DNA of 64,000 nt, taken from Atopsyche davidsoni. Lineage: Eukaryota > Arthropoda > Insecta > Trichoptera > Hydrobiosidae. Location of the stretch: positions 2,294,001 through 2,358,000 of the forward strand of contig JAILWY010000015.1 of the NCBI GenBank assembly GCA_022113835.1, read 5' to 3'. The notes below the pieces were generated by a model, which saw nothing but the letters and a program-made list of their open reading frames with translations, was not told where the DNA came from and made no database searches. Numbering within the stretch: the first letter of the stretch is position 1; every line of letters begins with the position of its first letter. The position numbers and the translations under genes are program-made. Below, in pieces: positions 13,938-26,962 of the stretch.

Positions 13938-16900
13938 ATGGGCACTGTAGAGCGCTCTGGAGAAGACGCCGACCTCGAGTCCGGAGAGGAGGAAGAAGCG
14001 CACTCAGGCAAGGACCTGCCGGCAGACTTCTTCCACCGCCATAAGGGTGACGTCCTCACCCAAGCTCAGATTAGCATGGCCGCCATGGCTGCCCTGCCTA
14101 GCTCTGTGCGTCGTCGCATACACGCGCTCAAGAACCTGCAGCTCAAGGTCACCCATCTCGAGGCAGACTTCTACAAGGAAGTGCATGACCTCGAAGTCAA
14201 GTACATCAAGCAGTACTATCCCTACTTTGATAAGGTACAATGTCGTTCTGCTTTCCAGTCTGTGTTGATAGCGCATGTCAAATTATAGTTTGATGATCTG
14301 CAGTTTTTATTTTGAGACATTAAGGATTAGTTTGTTGGATTAAAAAGGGGCCTGTGCTACCAGGCTCAATATTTTATTGTCCTTGGCAAAATATGACAGT
14401 ATTAATTTATTGGACCTTATATCTCCAGTTGGTATTTTGTCTAATGTCTTGGTCAAAAACAATCACTACCTGATTGTTATTTTTTGTTGGTATTTATTTA
14501 TAGTTGAATATAAGCCATAATTGAAAATTAAGTCATAGGGCATGAGAGATTCCTGATCATTTATAAACCACATTAACTGTAATGTTTTGTATTATTAGTA
14601 GGCACTGTGTTGCTTGTTTGAGATTAATAATTTGGAGTTTTGTTTCAGCGTGCAGAGATAGTGACGGGATCTCATGAGCCCAATGACGAGGAGTGTCAGT
14701 GGGAGAGCGACGAGGAACTTACTGAAGGAGTCGACAAATTACAGATCGACAGCAATAAAGTTGAGCCCAGGTGGATATTTAATATTTGAAATTCAGTTCA
14801 TCAACTATTTGTTTATTTGTCAACAATTATTTTGCTACATTTATTTAACTAGTCCTTTCATTTTCTTATAATTTTTTTCAAGCTGTAACCCAAGCAGTCG
14901 TGGATTGAGAATAGTTTTCTTCTATGCAAAAAATTAGGTGTTACATTCAATATCATTTTGAATTTCTGCCAGATTCTAAAATATGCATAGTTTAACACCT
15001 CATAGTAATGACTAGGGTATTCAGTAAAAAAGGTTCAAACTTCAATTAAATTATATTTAATATTTATAAATATCATTTAATGTAATAGAAATAATTTTAT
15101 TTCAAACATTGATAGCTACAGCGTCATCTCTACATATTTAGTTATCATAAAAGGTGCTCTCCACTTGTTCAATTGTATATATTTTAAATTGACATTTATA
15201 GTGCAAAGAAGATGGATGAGAATGTCAAGGGGATCCCCGACTTTTGGCTGACCATCTTCAAGAATGTCTCCCTTTTGTCGGAAATGGTGCAGGAACATGA
15301 CGAACCCATCCTCAGCTATCTGCAGGATATCAAGGGTTAGTATTATTTTAAAAATTACTCTGGTTCCTAACAATGAGAATTTCAAATAAAAACAGTATTC
15401 TGTGACAGTGTCTGTTTAAGAGTGCAGTATTGTGATGAATGTGTACTATTGCAGTGAAACTGTTGGAGAAGGAGCCGATGGGCTTTGTCCTGGAGTTCCA
15501 CTTTTCCACCAACCCTTACTTCACCAACACTGTCCTCACCAAGGAGTACCACATGAAATGCACGCCTGACACCGACAACCCCTTTGAGTTTGAAGGACCT
15601 GAAATATTCACTTGCACGGTTAGTTATGTACCACCTATTTGTTGCAATAACTCGTCAGCGAGACCCTGGTTCACGACTGGAGATCTGCAGAAGTATGCCA
15701 TTATATTACATGTCTTAAATATACTAAAAATCAAGTACTTAATTTTAACCCATTGCCTAAATACAGTAAAAGTTTTATATAAATTATCAATCAAGTAGGG
15801 AGTTGATTTGGCTCTGGAATTGCAGCTTGTTTATGATCTTTAGTGTTGTAGAACTAGAACTTGAGTTTGTGATGTCCCGTCGACAGATTGTTCACTGTGT
15901 TTGCATTCACAAAACTATTTCCCATCTTTGGGGCTACTAAATTGAATACTATCTTAAATTCTATACCTGAACATGCCTGAATTTGACAATATTCATGGAG
16001 TTCTGTAGTCCACTTCTAATGAAGCTTGTGATTGTTATTGCAGGGCTGCTCCATTAACTGGCGTAAGGACAAGAACGTAACGATGAAGACAATAAAAAAG
16101 AAGCAGAAGCACAAGTCCAGGGGCTCGGTGCGGACTGTCACCGAGGTCGTGCAGACAGACTCCTTCTTCAACTTCTTTTACCCCCCAAAATGTGAGTCCA
16201 TATTCTATTGAAATGTCTAATGCTACTGATGTGTGACAAGCCCGAGTGTGATCTGACTATCATGAATGTTCCACGGTGAACTATATCGCTATTAATGCGT
16301 GAAAATGTATTACTAAAATAAAATTGTTCTTGTGATTATTGGATTTATGGATATATGAATATTGATTCAGGGTTTGTCTGATGTATTCAGTGAATCGGGG
16401 TGTAGTTCTTGGGAAGAACTTGATGTACAAAATGTTCAGAAATCATAAAAGCTGTGGAGTAGCTTGTGCCAATGAGATTAGGAATGTTCTACAAATGTGG
16501 ATGTTATATGAGTTGATTTTCGCAGTGCCGGTGGTGGATCCTCCAGAGGAATTGCGCAATCTGCTGTCTACAGACTTCGAGATTGGTCACTTTCTGCGGG
16601 AGCGCGTTGTGCCGCGTGCTGTACTTCTCTACACCGGTGAGGGACTGGATGAAGAGGAAGACTATGAGGAGGAGGAGGAAGAGGTAACTACCGAGATCTC
16701 ACTTAACAACACTACAGTCCCTCTTCTACAGTCCATACAGTTTTATTGTTGTCTGTTGCAAAATGTCATAGTCAATTTCAAATATATTATGATATAAGTT
16801 AAATATATTGAATCGTTTGTGGACAAATGATACACAAATGAATCATGGAGATTGATAATAATTTATCTAAAAAGTAATGGTTTTTCTGTGTTTGAATTAT

Positions 16901-19900
16901 CACCTATTAAAGCTGATGTGGGCTCAGTTGTAGCCGGCACAACCTGACGTGGCTGCCGCAGATCAGTTGTGCGGTATTAATTTAGTTCAGGATATAAGAA
17001 TCAATAACAACGGAGATATAAAACAGCACATATATTTTTAGCCAGAATTGTTTATAAAGAGTCCAACAAAAAGAAAATATTTACATTGCGAGTTCAATAT
17101 CTTATCAGGTGTGCTCTATCTTCCGACGCCCACACCTCACCTCTCTGTCCAACACATAAGCATATAACTGAAGACTGTTTTAGTTCTATTATTTTCTAAT
17201 TTGTGAAATAAAATTATCGCTAGTTTGATTTTTATTGTTTTTGCACATCTACATCTAACAATCCTAATGATAACACGTAGTTTGGTTGCAGTAGTCCCAA
17301 CATTTAATTTATTTTATTGCCTGATGCTTAGAAGTAGTTTTATTTGTGTTTTTAGTGATTTTTACATTTACCAAAACACCACACCTATTACAGTTTAGCA
17401 AGAAAAAATTGAGGCCGAGTCATTTTTTATTTTGCGAAGTAGCCACACTGCAGAGCACGAGAGTCAGGGAGTGCTGGCCGGACTACATATGTTCAATGTT
17501 ATTTCCAGGGCGATTCCTTTGAAGAGGACGACGATGAGTCGTCGGAGAATTAGTCGCCGGCGATATAGAGACTTAGAGATACGGAGTGACCAGCCAGTAG
17601 TCAGCGCCAGTGAACGGTCTGCCGGCCAGATCGGAAACAAACCAATGCTGACCAGTGACATAGCAAGTGTAGTGGACCGCTCTCGCCGGGCTCGCCTCTC
17701 GGGCCTCGGTCACTGAGAGTTATCTGTCGGGGCTATGACTGTCCTCCGGCGTAGTGCTCTCGCATGATTGGTTATATTTGCACGCTTGAGTATAATCGAC
17801 GACCATTACACGGGAACCTTGCCGCCGTGCATGCCAGCTGATCTTTAAAAAGAATTATTTTTCCATTTTGTTCTGGGCCGATCTAAATCAGCTGTAGTAA
17901 GTTAAGTTAATGCCTCACTTGAGGAATTCAATACGCGGTTGCGAAATGGAAGATCTTACGGTAAACGACAATTTCAGCCGTACCATTAATATGTGAACTT
18001 TAAGTCCACTTCCGTGTTTGTATTGGGTCTTAATATGTTTAAAAAATGCATTTATTTCTTACCGAATGAGAAAAAAACTGAATAATTATCATTGAAGACT
18101 GTTAACGTTTGATGCTAAATATATTTTTGATAATGGTGTGGCGCACTCCGCCCGCATGCCATAGCGGCTAATGAATATCGAACAAATAAGTCTGAATGGA
18201 GAACCATTATTGTGATGACCAAATAGTAGTACTGCATGGACTGCCCTTTTTGTACCGCTCTGCTGAACCTACCCTGTCCTAGAATAAGTCGTCTTCTGTA
18301 TTGCATCCATTCCTTTCTCATATTAATATAACTCTAGTTTTATAAGTTAATATTTTATACATCGTATTTATTCAAATATAACAAAGTATAAATTTTTACC
18401 CTGATTTAAGTATATTTTTGTATGTGTACCCATTTTTAATTTCAGTTTATCTTTTTACTGTAGTGTATTGGTGATGAGATCAGATAAATTTCTAGAAGCC
18501 GATTTTAGTTAGTGTAACCTACAGTTTTAATAATGTTGAATTTCATCTCGCAACCAAGAAAACCAACGAGTAGGGAATGGTCATGAGTGATTTACAATTC
18601 AGCCGACCTCTCGGTTTTTTTCTTGAATGTCTGGATTGTCAGCCACGCTGAGAAGTCAGCCGTGGCACATTATTGCTTCATTAAACAACCTAGTGCAATT
18701 TGACGGTGTTGGTTTTATTGTTTATCATATTACACATTGTCACAGCGACAACACTGAGATGTACAAAATTTGCAAAACACAATTAATAAAACATTGCAGA
18801 TTAATTAAGACAGTCTTATGTTGCAGCGACGGTTCTACATACTTCCTGTCCTTCTTCCCTTCAAAACAACACAAATTATGTTAGAAACTTCAATTGCTGC
18901 AAGTGGAATTACATCCAAGAAACAAATTTATTACACTTCAGATGAACTTAAAATTTACATTTGAAATATGTCAAACTCAATATTTGCCATCATTTCTTGT
19001 GGGTCGGTGTTATTCTATTTCTAACCAGATTTGCTCAGACTTGAAATCCAGCATCAGTGCTTTTAGTGAGACAAATGTTAAGAAGTCTTCAACACCATTA
19101 CATTGGACGCTTTTCATTTTCACTCCAGTCTACCCAGAGAGTACAAATTATTGGTGTAATCAAGTGCTGCTCGTAGTTGTTTAATTAGTTTTTTCTAATT
19201 TAATCAAACCTGCTTGTATTTATTTGCTAAACACTTTTTCCTCTCTGTTTAGCTTTAACGGATAATTGAATCATTTTAGGTAACTAAACCATATTTAATT
19301 TATATAGACATCTTTTTGTAAATGCGATTAATTTAGATTTTATTTAAAAAATAATTGAGATCAGCTCAAGGGAGTGAGGGTTGCAAAATTCACATTTATA
19401 ATTTTATTGTTTTACTATTAACGAAAATATGGTTTGAAGTTTTTTTTTAACATACATTTCACTATCCTTCAAGTCCTTTGCACAATACAAGTTTTATTTT
19501 AATATTTAGAATAGTAAATATATATATGTCTATCCCAACCAGGACTATAGGCGAAGTTAATCACCTCATAAATTATCCCTGTCTATTATTTTTAATATTA
19601 TAAGAGAATTTTAACTACACTATTTTATTTCAAATCAATGGGTAGACTAGCTTCCTTGTGCCATCGAGCCTCATGCTGAACAAGTTTACAGATTGTTTGC
19701 TTTCAGTGAGAATCGATGGAACCTTACATTGAGTGCGCACACTGAGCGAGTGTCTCCCTCGCTACTTATTTTCCCTGTCTCAGCCTGCAGCAAACAAGAA
19801 TTGACTGCGGAATGAGAAATCTCTAGCATGTACAATGATATAACCTCCACCTTTGTTTGATTATCTGTTATTAATATATGAAAAGTAATTCCTTACATAT

Positions 19901-20153
19901 GATCAGGTTTTGAGTTTTTAAGGTACTATTAATATTTTAAAAGAAGTGTCTGCTGTATTGCCATCGGGATAGTTGATAGATAAACAATGAAGTGCTTGTT
20001 TCTGTGTTCTAGGATGAGGGTTCAGAAGAGAGTTCGGGGGAGGAGGAAGAAGAAGAGCGTGGGCGTAAGCGCACGGGCCGCGCAGCCAAGCGCATCGTTG
20101 CGGGCGGACCAAACGCCGCTAACGCCTACCCCTCCGAGTGCAAGCAGCAATAG
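13938..20153 (+). CDS. Nap1: Nucleosome assembly protein 1, long isoform ending in CKQQ
   Basis: Nap1 is a histone chaperone that binds H2A-H2B, shuttles histones into the nucleus and assembles nucleosomes. Coding exons 13938-14234, 14649-14770, 15202-15335, 15455-15618, 16044-16191, 16526-16683 and 20013-20153 join in frame to 387 residues, close to the usual 390 or so of NAP1L1. Visible family marks are the dimerisation helix (LPSSVRRRIHALKNLQ, LEADFYKEVHDLE), GIPDFWLTIFKNV, MVQEHDEPIL, FVLEFHFSTNPYFTN, the basic nuclear-localisation stretch TIKKKQKHKSRG, DSFFNFF and DFEIGHFLRERVVPRAVLLYTGEG, followed by an acidic tail. The last exon adds an acidic run, a basic patch RGRKRTGRAAKR and the C-terminus SECKQQ, a CaaX-like end seen in vertebrate NAP1L1. 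The ATG follows a splice acceptor by three bases, so the 5' UTR is split. Confidence 0.93.
16684..17508 (+). other. Nap1 intron before the alternative last exon
   Basis: 825 bases, AT-rich, no exon that fits the flanking phases. A more complex patch at 16915-16985 (GCCGGCACAACC, TGGCTGCCGCAG) looks unlike the surroundings but carries no supported reading frame. Confidence 0.5.
17509..17553 (+). CDS. Nap1: Nap1 alternative last exon, short acidic C-terminus
   Basis: A good acceptor (ATGTTATTTCCAG) at 17508 opens 15 codons, GDSFEEDDDESSEN and TAG, in the same phase (0) as the donor at 16683. Spliced from 16683 it would give a 355-residue Nap1 that keeps an acidic tail but lacks the basic patch and the CKQQ end of the long form. 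I see no good donor before the stop, so it reads as a terminal exon. AATAAA at 18785-18790 could end this shorter transcript. The call rests on phase, acidity and splice-site quality; transcript data would settle it. Confidence 0.6.
   Translation, partial: GDSFEEDDDESSEN
17554..20012 (+). other. Short-isoform 3' UTR and last Nap1 intron
   Basis: This 2.5-kb stretch would be 3' UTR for the short Nap1 form and intron for the long one. It starts GC-richer (to about 17880) and then becomes AT-rich. Short open frames here have no recognisable family. Confidence 0.45.
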
Positions 20154-22105
20154 CCCACCACTTCACCTTGGCTCTAAGTCTCCGACCCTATTTGAGCTCA
20201 TCTGGTTATTTGTGTTTGAGGATTTGTAAATATCATTGGAGAGCCCTATCACTGGCGATTCACTGCCCCAGTGTGCGCGCACCCGTAATGCACTCACATC
20301 AATAATTATTGGAAAATGCCGTGCTATAGCTTTTTATTCATAGTTTTTTTTACCAATCGCCTTGAAGTACTAGTGTCATGTTGCAGGTTTTGTGAGTGCG
20401 GTTAGCAAGTTACTCGGTTTTACTAAAATAAACTCAGGAGTGAGCACTGGGGCGGTGACTTGCCAGTGCCGCGAAGACACTGAAGCATGTTTGTTGCTCT
20501 GAGCTGCGCCATGGCTACTGAGATTATGGCATGAGTAATGGAAAACACTTATGTTTCATGATCTTTTCCAAAAAGTAGGTTTCCACTGTGCTGTCTGCAC
20601 GAGGTTTGTGGAAAGGTTTGAACATTCAAGCAAATAGGTATCCATGTAACCGCAACTAGCCTAGCTTGAGAAGGCGTAGTGCCGCAGCTCAGAGTGAAGA
20701 GCGCAGGACTTGCAGTACTCCTGTGAAATGACGCTTGCTGGGTAACAGTGTGCTGCCATTCCGCATCTAGGGGAGTGTGTTGTGCGGTGATGCCACAGCT
20801 TGGGTTTATTTTATTATATACAAAGTATGCACACGAGAGAAATTCTTTGCCTGTTGTAAACGATATTTCTATATAACTTTTGTTATAACCTCATTATTTT
20901 ATCGCACAGCTCTATATTTATGTTATCACTTATTACAGCCGACATGCAAAAGATAAACTGTTAAATTTTGAATCATATTTTGTATATAATATTTTGATCG
21001 CTGCTTTACAAGTCCCTCAAACGTTTGTTGTTGCAAACCGAAAGAATCTCAGAATGTGTCATTGTTTAGGATCTGAAGGTTATGTGTTCTAGAGTTTCCA
21101 GTATTCCTTACAGTGTAAGGCGTCGAGTGTTTCATACCAGTTGTAGGATTTGCCAAGAGCCAAAAAGAGACTTAAATAAAATTCACCAAAATTTTCACAG
21201 GACACTTGAATTTTTCTCGTAAGCCAGGCAGCTGAAGTGTTGCCGTTTTGCCAGTTTTATAATTTATGGGGAGGGAAGTGTCTCGTCTGTGAGGTGTTTC
21301 TGTATGTTTGGTCTGTCTGAATCTGAAGGATATTTAGAATGATTGGAAAGGTTGAGAATGTCTGATTTTACAGTGCGAGTGGAGCCTCTTCCAGTAGCTT
21401 GACATTTTTATTTTTCATCAATATCTGTTCATTCTAAAAGTGTGATGAAGATTATTTTTAACTCGATTAATTGAAGCATTTTTATAAAATTGCTATTTTT
21501 TTTAATGTGTGAATCGGAGGCCTATCATCTACTAAAATAATCTCCATGCAAGGCCGTCTGAACCATGTGAAGAGATGCTGGGTGAAAACGGCTCTGCTGT
21601 CCCGCTGCTGGCGTGGTAGCCGATTCGTTGAAGGGAATGCTTAGTTTCAGTAACTAGGAATTATTTCTGATGTCACTTGCAAGTAAGCTGGTTTGAAATT
21701 ATCTTCAACACATTGCATTGGTATTCATATCTTTTCTACGATGAATTTTAATTGATTGAATATTTAAAATGCCATATAATATATTTTTTACATTGTCTGA
21801 CAGGCTGTGGAAGATATTTTTTTTACAGAAAAATTTCATATGATACAAAAATCGTTGCCATGTGTACAAAATTGTATTTGTAAAATATTGACAGGTGGTG
21901 TGCCGCCTTGTGAATGATTTAAATTGGTTTTGTTGCGTGGCTAGCTTGCTTTATTCCCCATGTCTCTTGATGAATTGCCTGAAGATTGTTGAAAGTTCCA
22001 TTATCCTCGAGTATAGGCAGCGTGCTTAGTGCAGGATAAGAAATTAATAATAAATATTTTTTGTAACCAATAAAGGTGGAAACTGAACTCGGTCTTTTAT
22101 TGTGT
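20154..22105 (+). other. Nap1 long-isoform 3' UTR with poly(A) signal
   Basis: After the TAG stop the sequence stays moderately complex for nearly 2 kb without coding potential, consistent with a long 3' UTR. AATAAA at 22079-22084 is followed by a TG/T-rich stretch (TCTTTTATTGTGTCG), the best candidate for the 3' end. An earlier AATAAA near 20425 could give a short form. Confidence 0.55.
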
Positions 22106-22781
22106 CGATTTATAGTGATACTCTAACATGGGAGCACTGGGGAATGCATGGGATTGCACCGGAATTAACACTCTAACTGAGCTTCAAAGGATTAAATGAG
22201 GATTTCAATTATGTGCAAGTCAAATATAGTACACGCTTGCTTATAATTATTGAAATTTTTGCTCAGTTGCAGACACTGGTCGAAAAGATCAAGACGCCAG
22301 ACTGCTGTAGTCAGGAGGTAGATACACGCTCGGACCTCACCTTTTTTCCCAATCTCACCCAAATTTTCTTTGCAACATACTACTAACAATAACTGGGCTA
22401 GCATATGGTAAAAAATGCGGGCTCGTAAAACACTCAATAATCATAGGGAACATTACTTCTATGGGAATGTGACGGCGTCTACAAATAGTTGGCTAGTATG
22501 ATGTTGATTGATGGGTGTAGGTGCGGAGCCATTCCTTTTATTTGGCTTATTCCAAGTGTAGACAGATTATGACAAATGTGATGTCGCAGCTGCCCGTTGA
22601 AGCGCGAGGAGAGGAGCTTGCTTCTCTTTCACCCAATAAGGTGCTTTATGTATTGTGACAGGAGGGATATAAAGCTGGAACTGCAGGGGTAAGTAACCCA
22701 TAAAATAAAATAAGAGATACGATTGCGGGTTTGGTTCTTGCAATTGTTTATTTGGACGTTGAGTTTCATTACGATATTTCA

Positions 22782-22820
22782 TCTTGAAGTTGACTCCAGT
22801 ACCGGAGCTGAAACATCGGA
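22782..22820 (+). repeat. Hammerhead/Penelope-like end motif
   Basis: TCTTGAAGTTGACTCC, a short loop, GGAGCTGAAACATCGGA: the CTTGAAG box, a hairpin closed by CTCC/GGAG, and a GAAAC box in the same order as the other copies. Too short to place in a family with confidence. Confidence 0.3.
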
Positions 22821-22904
22821 CAAACAATCATAATACACGCGGTAATTTAGTTTAAAGTAATTTCTTTGTCCTATGAAATTCGTTAACAAAGAATATGACC
22901 GACT

Positions 22905-22952
22905 GAAAAATATCAAAATGGAATTTCAACGAGTACTTTTTGTCAAAAATAT
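22905..22952 (+). repeat. Tail fragment of the hammerhead-like dispersed repeat
   Basis: ATATCAAAATGGAATTTCAA followed by CGAGTACTTTTTGTCAAAAATAT matches the tail module at 43546-43600 and, inverted, at 39696-39745. The core fold is missing. Confidence 0.6.
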
Positions 22953-23477
22953 AAATATATATTATTATTATTTCTTATTACGTATATCTCGGTTATTCTG
23001 TCATTTTCGTGAATGCGTTTTTTTTTATATATATATATATATCCAAGCATTGTTTTAAGTATGAAAATATTTAACCACGGGTTTCCAATATTCAGTTAGT
23101 ATTCACACATGAAACGATGAGAAAAACCTTTGGGGACGAATGCAGATATATATCAAAAATATTTAATAATAATAATATATCAAACATGATATTGTACTGG
23201 TTGTCTACCCCTGGACTCCGCGTTTGTTCTTCATTTATATTTTCGTTATTTATTCAGTGAATATTCGATGTTTTATTTTTATTTCCTTGTCTTTAGCTTT
23301 ACATGAACACTTCCCGGCAAAGGAGGCGCAGGCATGCAATAAAAAAATATCCCCTCGCATCGTCGAAATGCTGTATTTATAGATGCCGGCATTTATGGGC
23401 GCGGATCACGAGTGCTCTATTTACGATACAAGTTTTGTTTGTTACTCGATCAAATCGAACAATGATATTTTTAATAT

Positions 23478-23516
23478 TTTTGACCGAAATCACTTGTTGG
23501 AATTCCATTAAAATAT
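23478..23516 (-). repeat. Tail fragment of the hammerhead-like dispersed repeat
   Basis: AATATTTTTGACCGAAATCA and CTTGTTGGAATTCCATTAAA are a diverged, inverted copy of the same tail module. No core fold is present. Confidence 0.55.
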
Positions 23517-23629
23517 TTTTATCTTAGTTTCGCCAGCCCGCTCGGTTGACGAAATAATGAGCTTGTTATTAAATTGCGTGATTAGTATTAGTATTTTTTT
23601 CAGAACTTGGATATCCAGATGTACAAATA

Positions 23630-23655
23630 CACTGCTGGACAAAGGTCTCCTTCTC
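23630..23655 (-). mobile_element. LINE 3'-end fragment
   Basis: CACTGCTGGACAAAGGTCTC is the reverse complement of the sequence encoding ...ETFVQQ at the end of many insect non-LTR retrotransposons. Only a short stump is recognisable, in minus orientation. Confidence 0.5.
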
Positions 23656-24222
23656 TGCTGGTTACGATTCCTCGCTTCTGATTAGCATTTTTTTGATTAA
23701 TTATACGTGCGAGCGATATTTACAGTTGGGTAATTTATTGATAAGCAAATATGCTGATTTGTATTTGAAAACTACTGTATGTTTCTGACTATACGTTCAG
23801 ACACATATAGACGCAAATATACACATACAGACATGTAAATATATATTTTTTTCTAGGTATTTTTATGTTATTAGACCATCAGAATATAATTAAACTATTT
23901 AATATTGCAACAGCAGAAAATGGGACTGGTGAAAAATTATACAAGTAGAAAAAAAAATTCGTCAAAATATTTTTAAAATTACTCTTAAGTGTTTTTATTT
24001 TAAGCTACACGCGAAAGTCTATAATTATAAGCTCTAAGAGATAATTAATTTTTTTTTTTAAATATGTACCTTATTTTATTTGTATAAAAATTGCTTTATT
24101 CCGCGTTGCTTCAACAAATAACTAAAAAAATAGACATAATTGCTTTATCTGTTTTTTTAATAAAATAACTACGAACTTATTACGAAAATAAAATACTTAC
24201 CCTCATCTAAATGATTTATATA

Positions 24223-24898
24223 GATTTTTTTTACTTTTGCTTTCTAAACTTCTGATAATTCGTATTAAATATTTATTAACAAATACTTGCTGCTATATTT
24301 TTCACTTCGGGAATTTTTTTTACTATAATTGTTATTAAAACTTTTAATGGCCTACTGATTTAAAATTTACCTTTAATACTGATATTTTATTATTAATTTA
24401 CTATATAATTTATTACTATCTTCTGCTTTATTTTGTCTTATTAAAAAACCACAGCACGCTTTTTGATATATTCAAGTATAATCTGACTTTTTTACATGCA
24501 ATTTTTATTTTTTATACCCAAGTTGCTTATTTTTTAATATGAATTGTTTAATTTGTTGAATTTTTGATTCTCTTCCACAGATTTTTTTTACTTTTGCTTT
24601 CTGAACTGATAATGCGTAATAATATATTTATTTACAAATACTTGCTGGTGTATTTTTCACTGCAGGCGTTTTAAAAGTAAAACCTGGATTGCAATTGTTA
24701 TTAAAACTTTTAATGAAGTACTGATTGATAATTATATTTTAATATTTATATTTTATTATTGATTTATTACAGGCTTTATTTTAACCATTAAAATACAACA
24801 TCACGCTTTTAGATATTTTTTAAGTATAACCTGACTTTGTTGCGTGCATATTTAATTTTTTATACTCATGTTGCTTATTTTTTAATATGAATTGCTTT
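24223..24898. repeat. Direct duplication, two copies of about 320 bp
   Basis: 24223-24550 and 24581-24898 are diverged direct copies offset by about 358 bases. Shared landmarks include TTTTACTTTTGCTTTCT, ACAAATACTTGCTG, TTGTTATTAAAACTTTTAAT, CACGCTTTT, and GTTGCTTATTTTTTAATATG near the end. The copies differ by substitutions and small indels, so the duplication is old. No coding function is evident. Confidence 0.8.
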
Positions 24899-26518
24899 AC
24901 GCTGTATATATTAAATACCTTGTTTATTTTATCAGAGTGTAAAATTAAATTAATGTTGATACGGAGATGAGTGGGCACCTAATAAAAATACATTTTTTAA
25001 TGCACATGAGAACAGAAACCGACATAGATTTTCCTCATGCTCAATTTTATTAATGTAATGATATTTTTTGTACACAGTTAGATTTACAACGTAACTTACA
25101 TGTTATTTAAGGACATCACATTTACAATTTGATCAAAAACATACGAAAACAGGATTTGCGCGTTACAGATAATGAAATTCTTTAATTCAACATAATCGAC
25201 AAGAAACCAATCCTGGGGTCTTTCTCGCATTAAAAATGGTACAGTATTAAAATTATTTGCTCTTTCATTTTGAAACTTTTATACATTCGCAAGTGAGTTA
25301 TCGAATCCAGGATTTGCTCCAGAGAAATAACTTTTTCGATACTAATATTTGTTTTAATTAAATGTAACGGAAAGTCTATTGAAACACCGAAGCGTAAAAA
25401 CACTTGAGTTAGTTTTTTTTTTACAGAAAATATATGAAGAAAAAAAACGTTTAATATAATATTAATATTTTTTTAAAAGCGTCTTTTCATAAACAAATAA
25501 ATAAAAGTTTAATAATTTTTAAGCTGTGTCCGTAACACTTATAATTAACTATATTTTTATATATTTATAACCCAAAGGTATTTTATTTTTGAATAACGCT
25601 TTCTTGCTGTAATAATATATTTTTCTATATATTTTAAGCAAAACATTTAGGCCATGGTTATATGTAAACACAAAAATACATATAAGTATAAAGATCATAA
25701 ATAGGTATATTATAATACTGGGATAATTTTCCTTACGTCTAGTAATAAAACATATATTTCACATAAATTAACTAAAATAAATATTATAAATCTAAATCCA
25801 GCTCTCACATTAGACCACTTATTATAAACAATATAAATAAAACACTTTTCACAAGATACTTTTTATATTTTATTACGTGGACTCTACGCCACTGTACAAC
25901 TTTATAAAATATATTTTCAATATAATTTTCTCATAAATTAAAAGTATGCGACATTTTAATATCTTGAATAAAAAAATATTCGTTTAATAAACCTTGAAAA
26001 CCAGCCACAGTTTATTAAACTCATATTAAAAAATAAAAAAAATAATTTAACCGCAAATATAACAGGGCCCGATTTTATTTAGCTGCCTTCGTATTTTTTT
26101 TACTTTAATAGCATTTCTTGTAAATTCATAAGTTTAATATAAATTAATATTTTTTTGATTTTATTAATTTATCGAAATCAACTACTTTTGAGAATGTCTA
26201 ATAATACTCATTTAAAGTAGAATTTTCATTTTGGGGGTTTGTATGAAGGAAATTATTTATACTCGTAGTCAAATTTATTATTTTTTAATATGATTTATTT
26301 GATCAAGTAAATCGAGTGCTAAATTTTTCAGATGTTTAAAATATGTCTGTTTATACATTTTTTTTTTAAAGTTTCAAGATGTCGTGATGTGTTTTTATAG
26401 CATATTTCTTTAGTGCCAATCAATTGAGATTTAAAAATATATTTATTATATTTCATTCTCCAGGTTTTGATTATTGATCCGACATTGAGTCGTATTCAAC
26501 TAATAAATTATATTAACC

Positions 26519-26556
26519 CCTTGAAAGTGGATTTGGCATCGGAGCCGAAACCTCGA
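26519..26556 (+). repeat. Hammerhead/Penelope-like end motif
   Basis: CCTTGAAAGTGG, a loop, then CATCGGAGCCGAAACCTCG repeat the box, stem and GAAAC order of the other motifs. Very diverged. Confidence 0.3.
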
Positions 26557-26831
26557 AATGAGCAAAACCTGAAAGTGACTTGACGTCGAATTTATCTTGA
26601 AAATATTATATAATCAACTGTACTTTGTTAAAATATTTTCAGTGCCAGACGAAGGTTTAATTTTTGTCAACGAAACCGATCATAAAATAAAACCTGTATA
26701 TTACAGTAAAAAAAAAACTGTATTGATCAAATACAAAACACCTTAATAATTTTAATTATGAATTATGTAATCACGGCGGCAATTTCAAAGGCAGCCTTGA
26801 GACGGATCTCGCATTGTGCTGATGGATGAAG

Positions 26832-26962
26832 CAAATTATCGCGAATCAAGAGAAGCCCCGAGGAGAAGAAGTCCTTTCATGTCGATCTGAGGGAAATTTT
26901 AAATTACTTTTGTGTTAAACGAGAAACCTGCGGGGCTCTTAATTCTATGATTCGCTAATTGG
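26832..26962. other. Long imperfect hairpin in a GC-richer island
   Basis: GCGAATCA at 26841-26848 pairs with TGATTCGC at 26948-26955, AATTA with TAATT outside it, and GCCCCG with CGGGGC inside it, with a bulge of several bases and a loop of about 70. The block is more complex than its AT-rich surroundings. It could be a structured RNA, a regulatory element or a relic of an inverted repeat; the sequence does not decide. Confidence 0.4.

Noticed and set aside
17432..17716. 94-codon open frame over the Nap1 alternative exon
   Set aside because: It is in a different frame from the phase-0 acidic exon and has arginine-rich, unrecognisable sequence; it is most likely a shadow of the GC-richer UTR.
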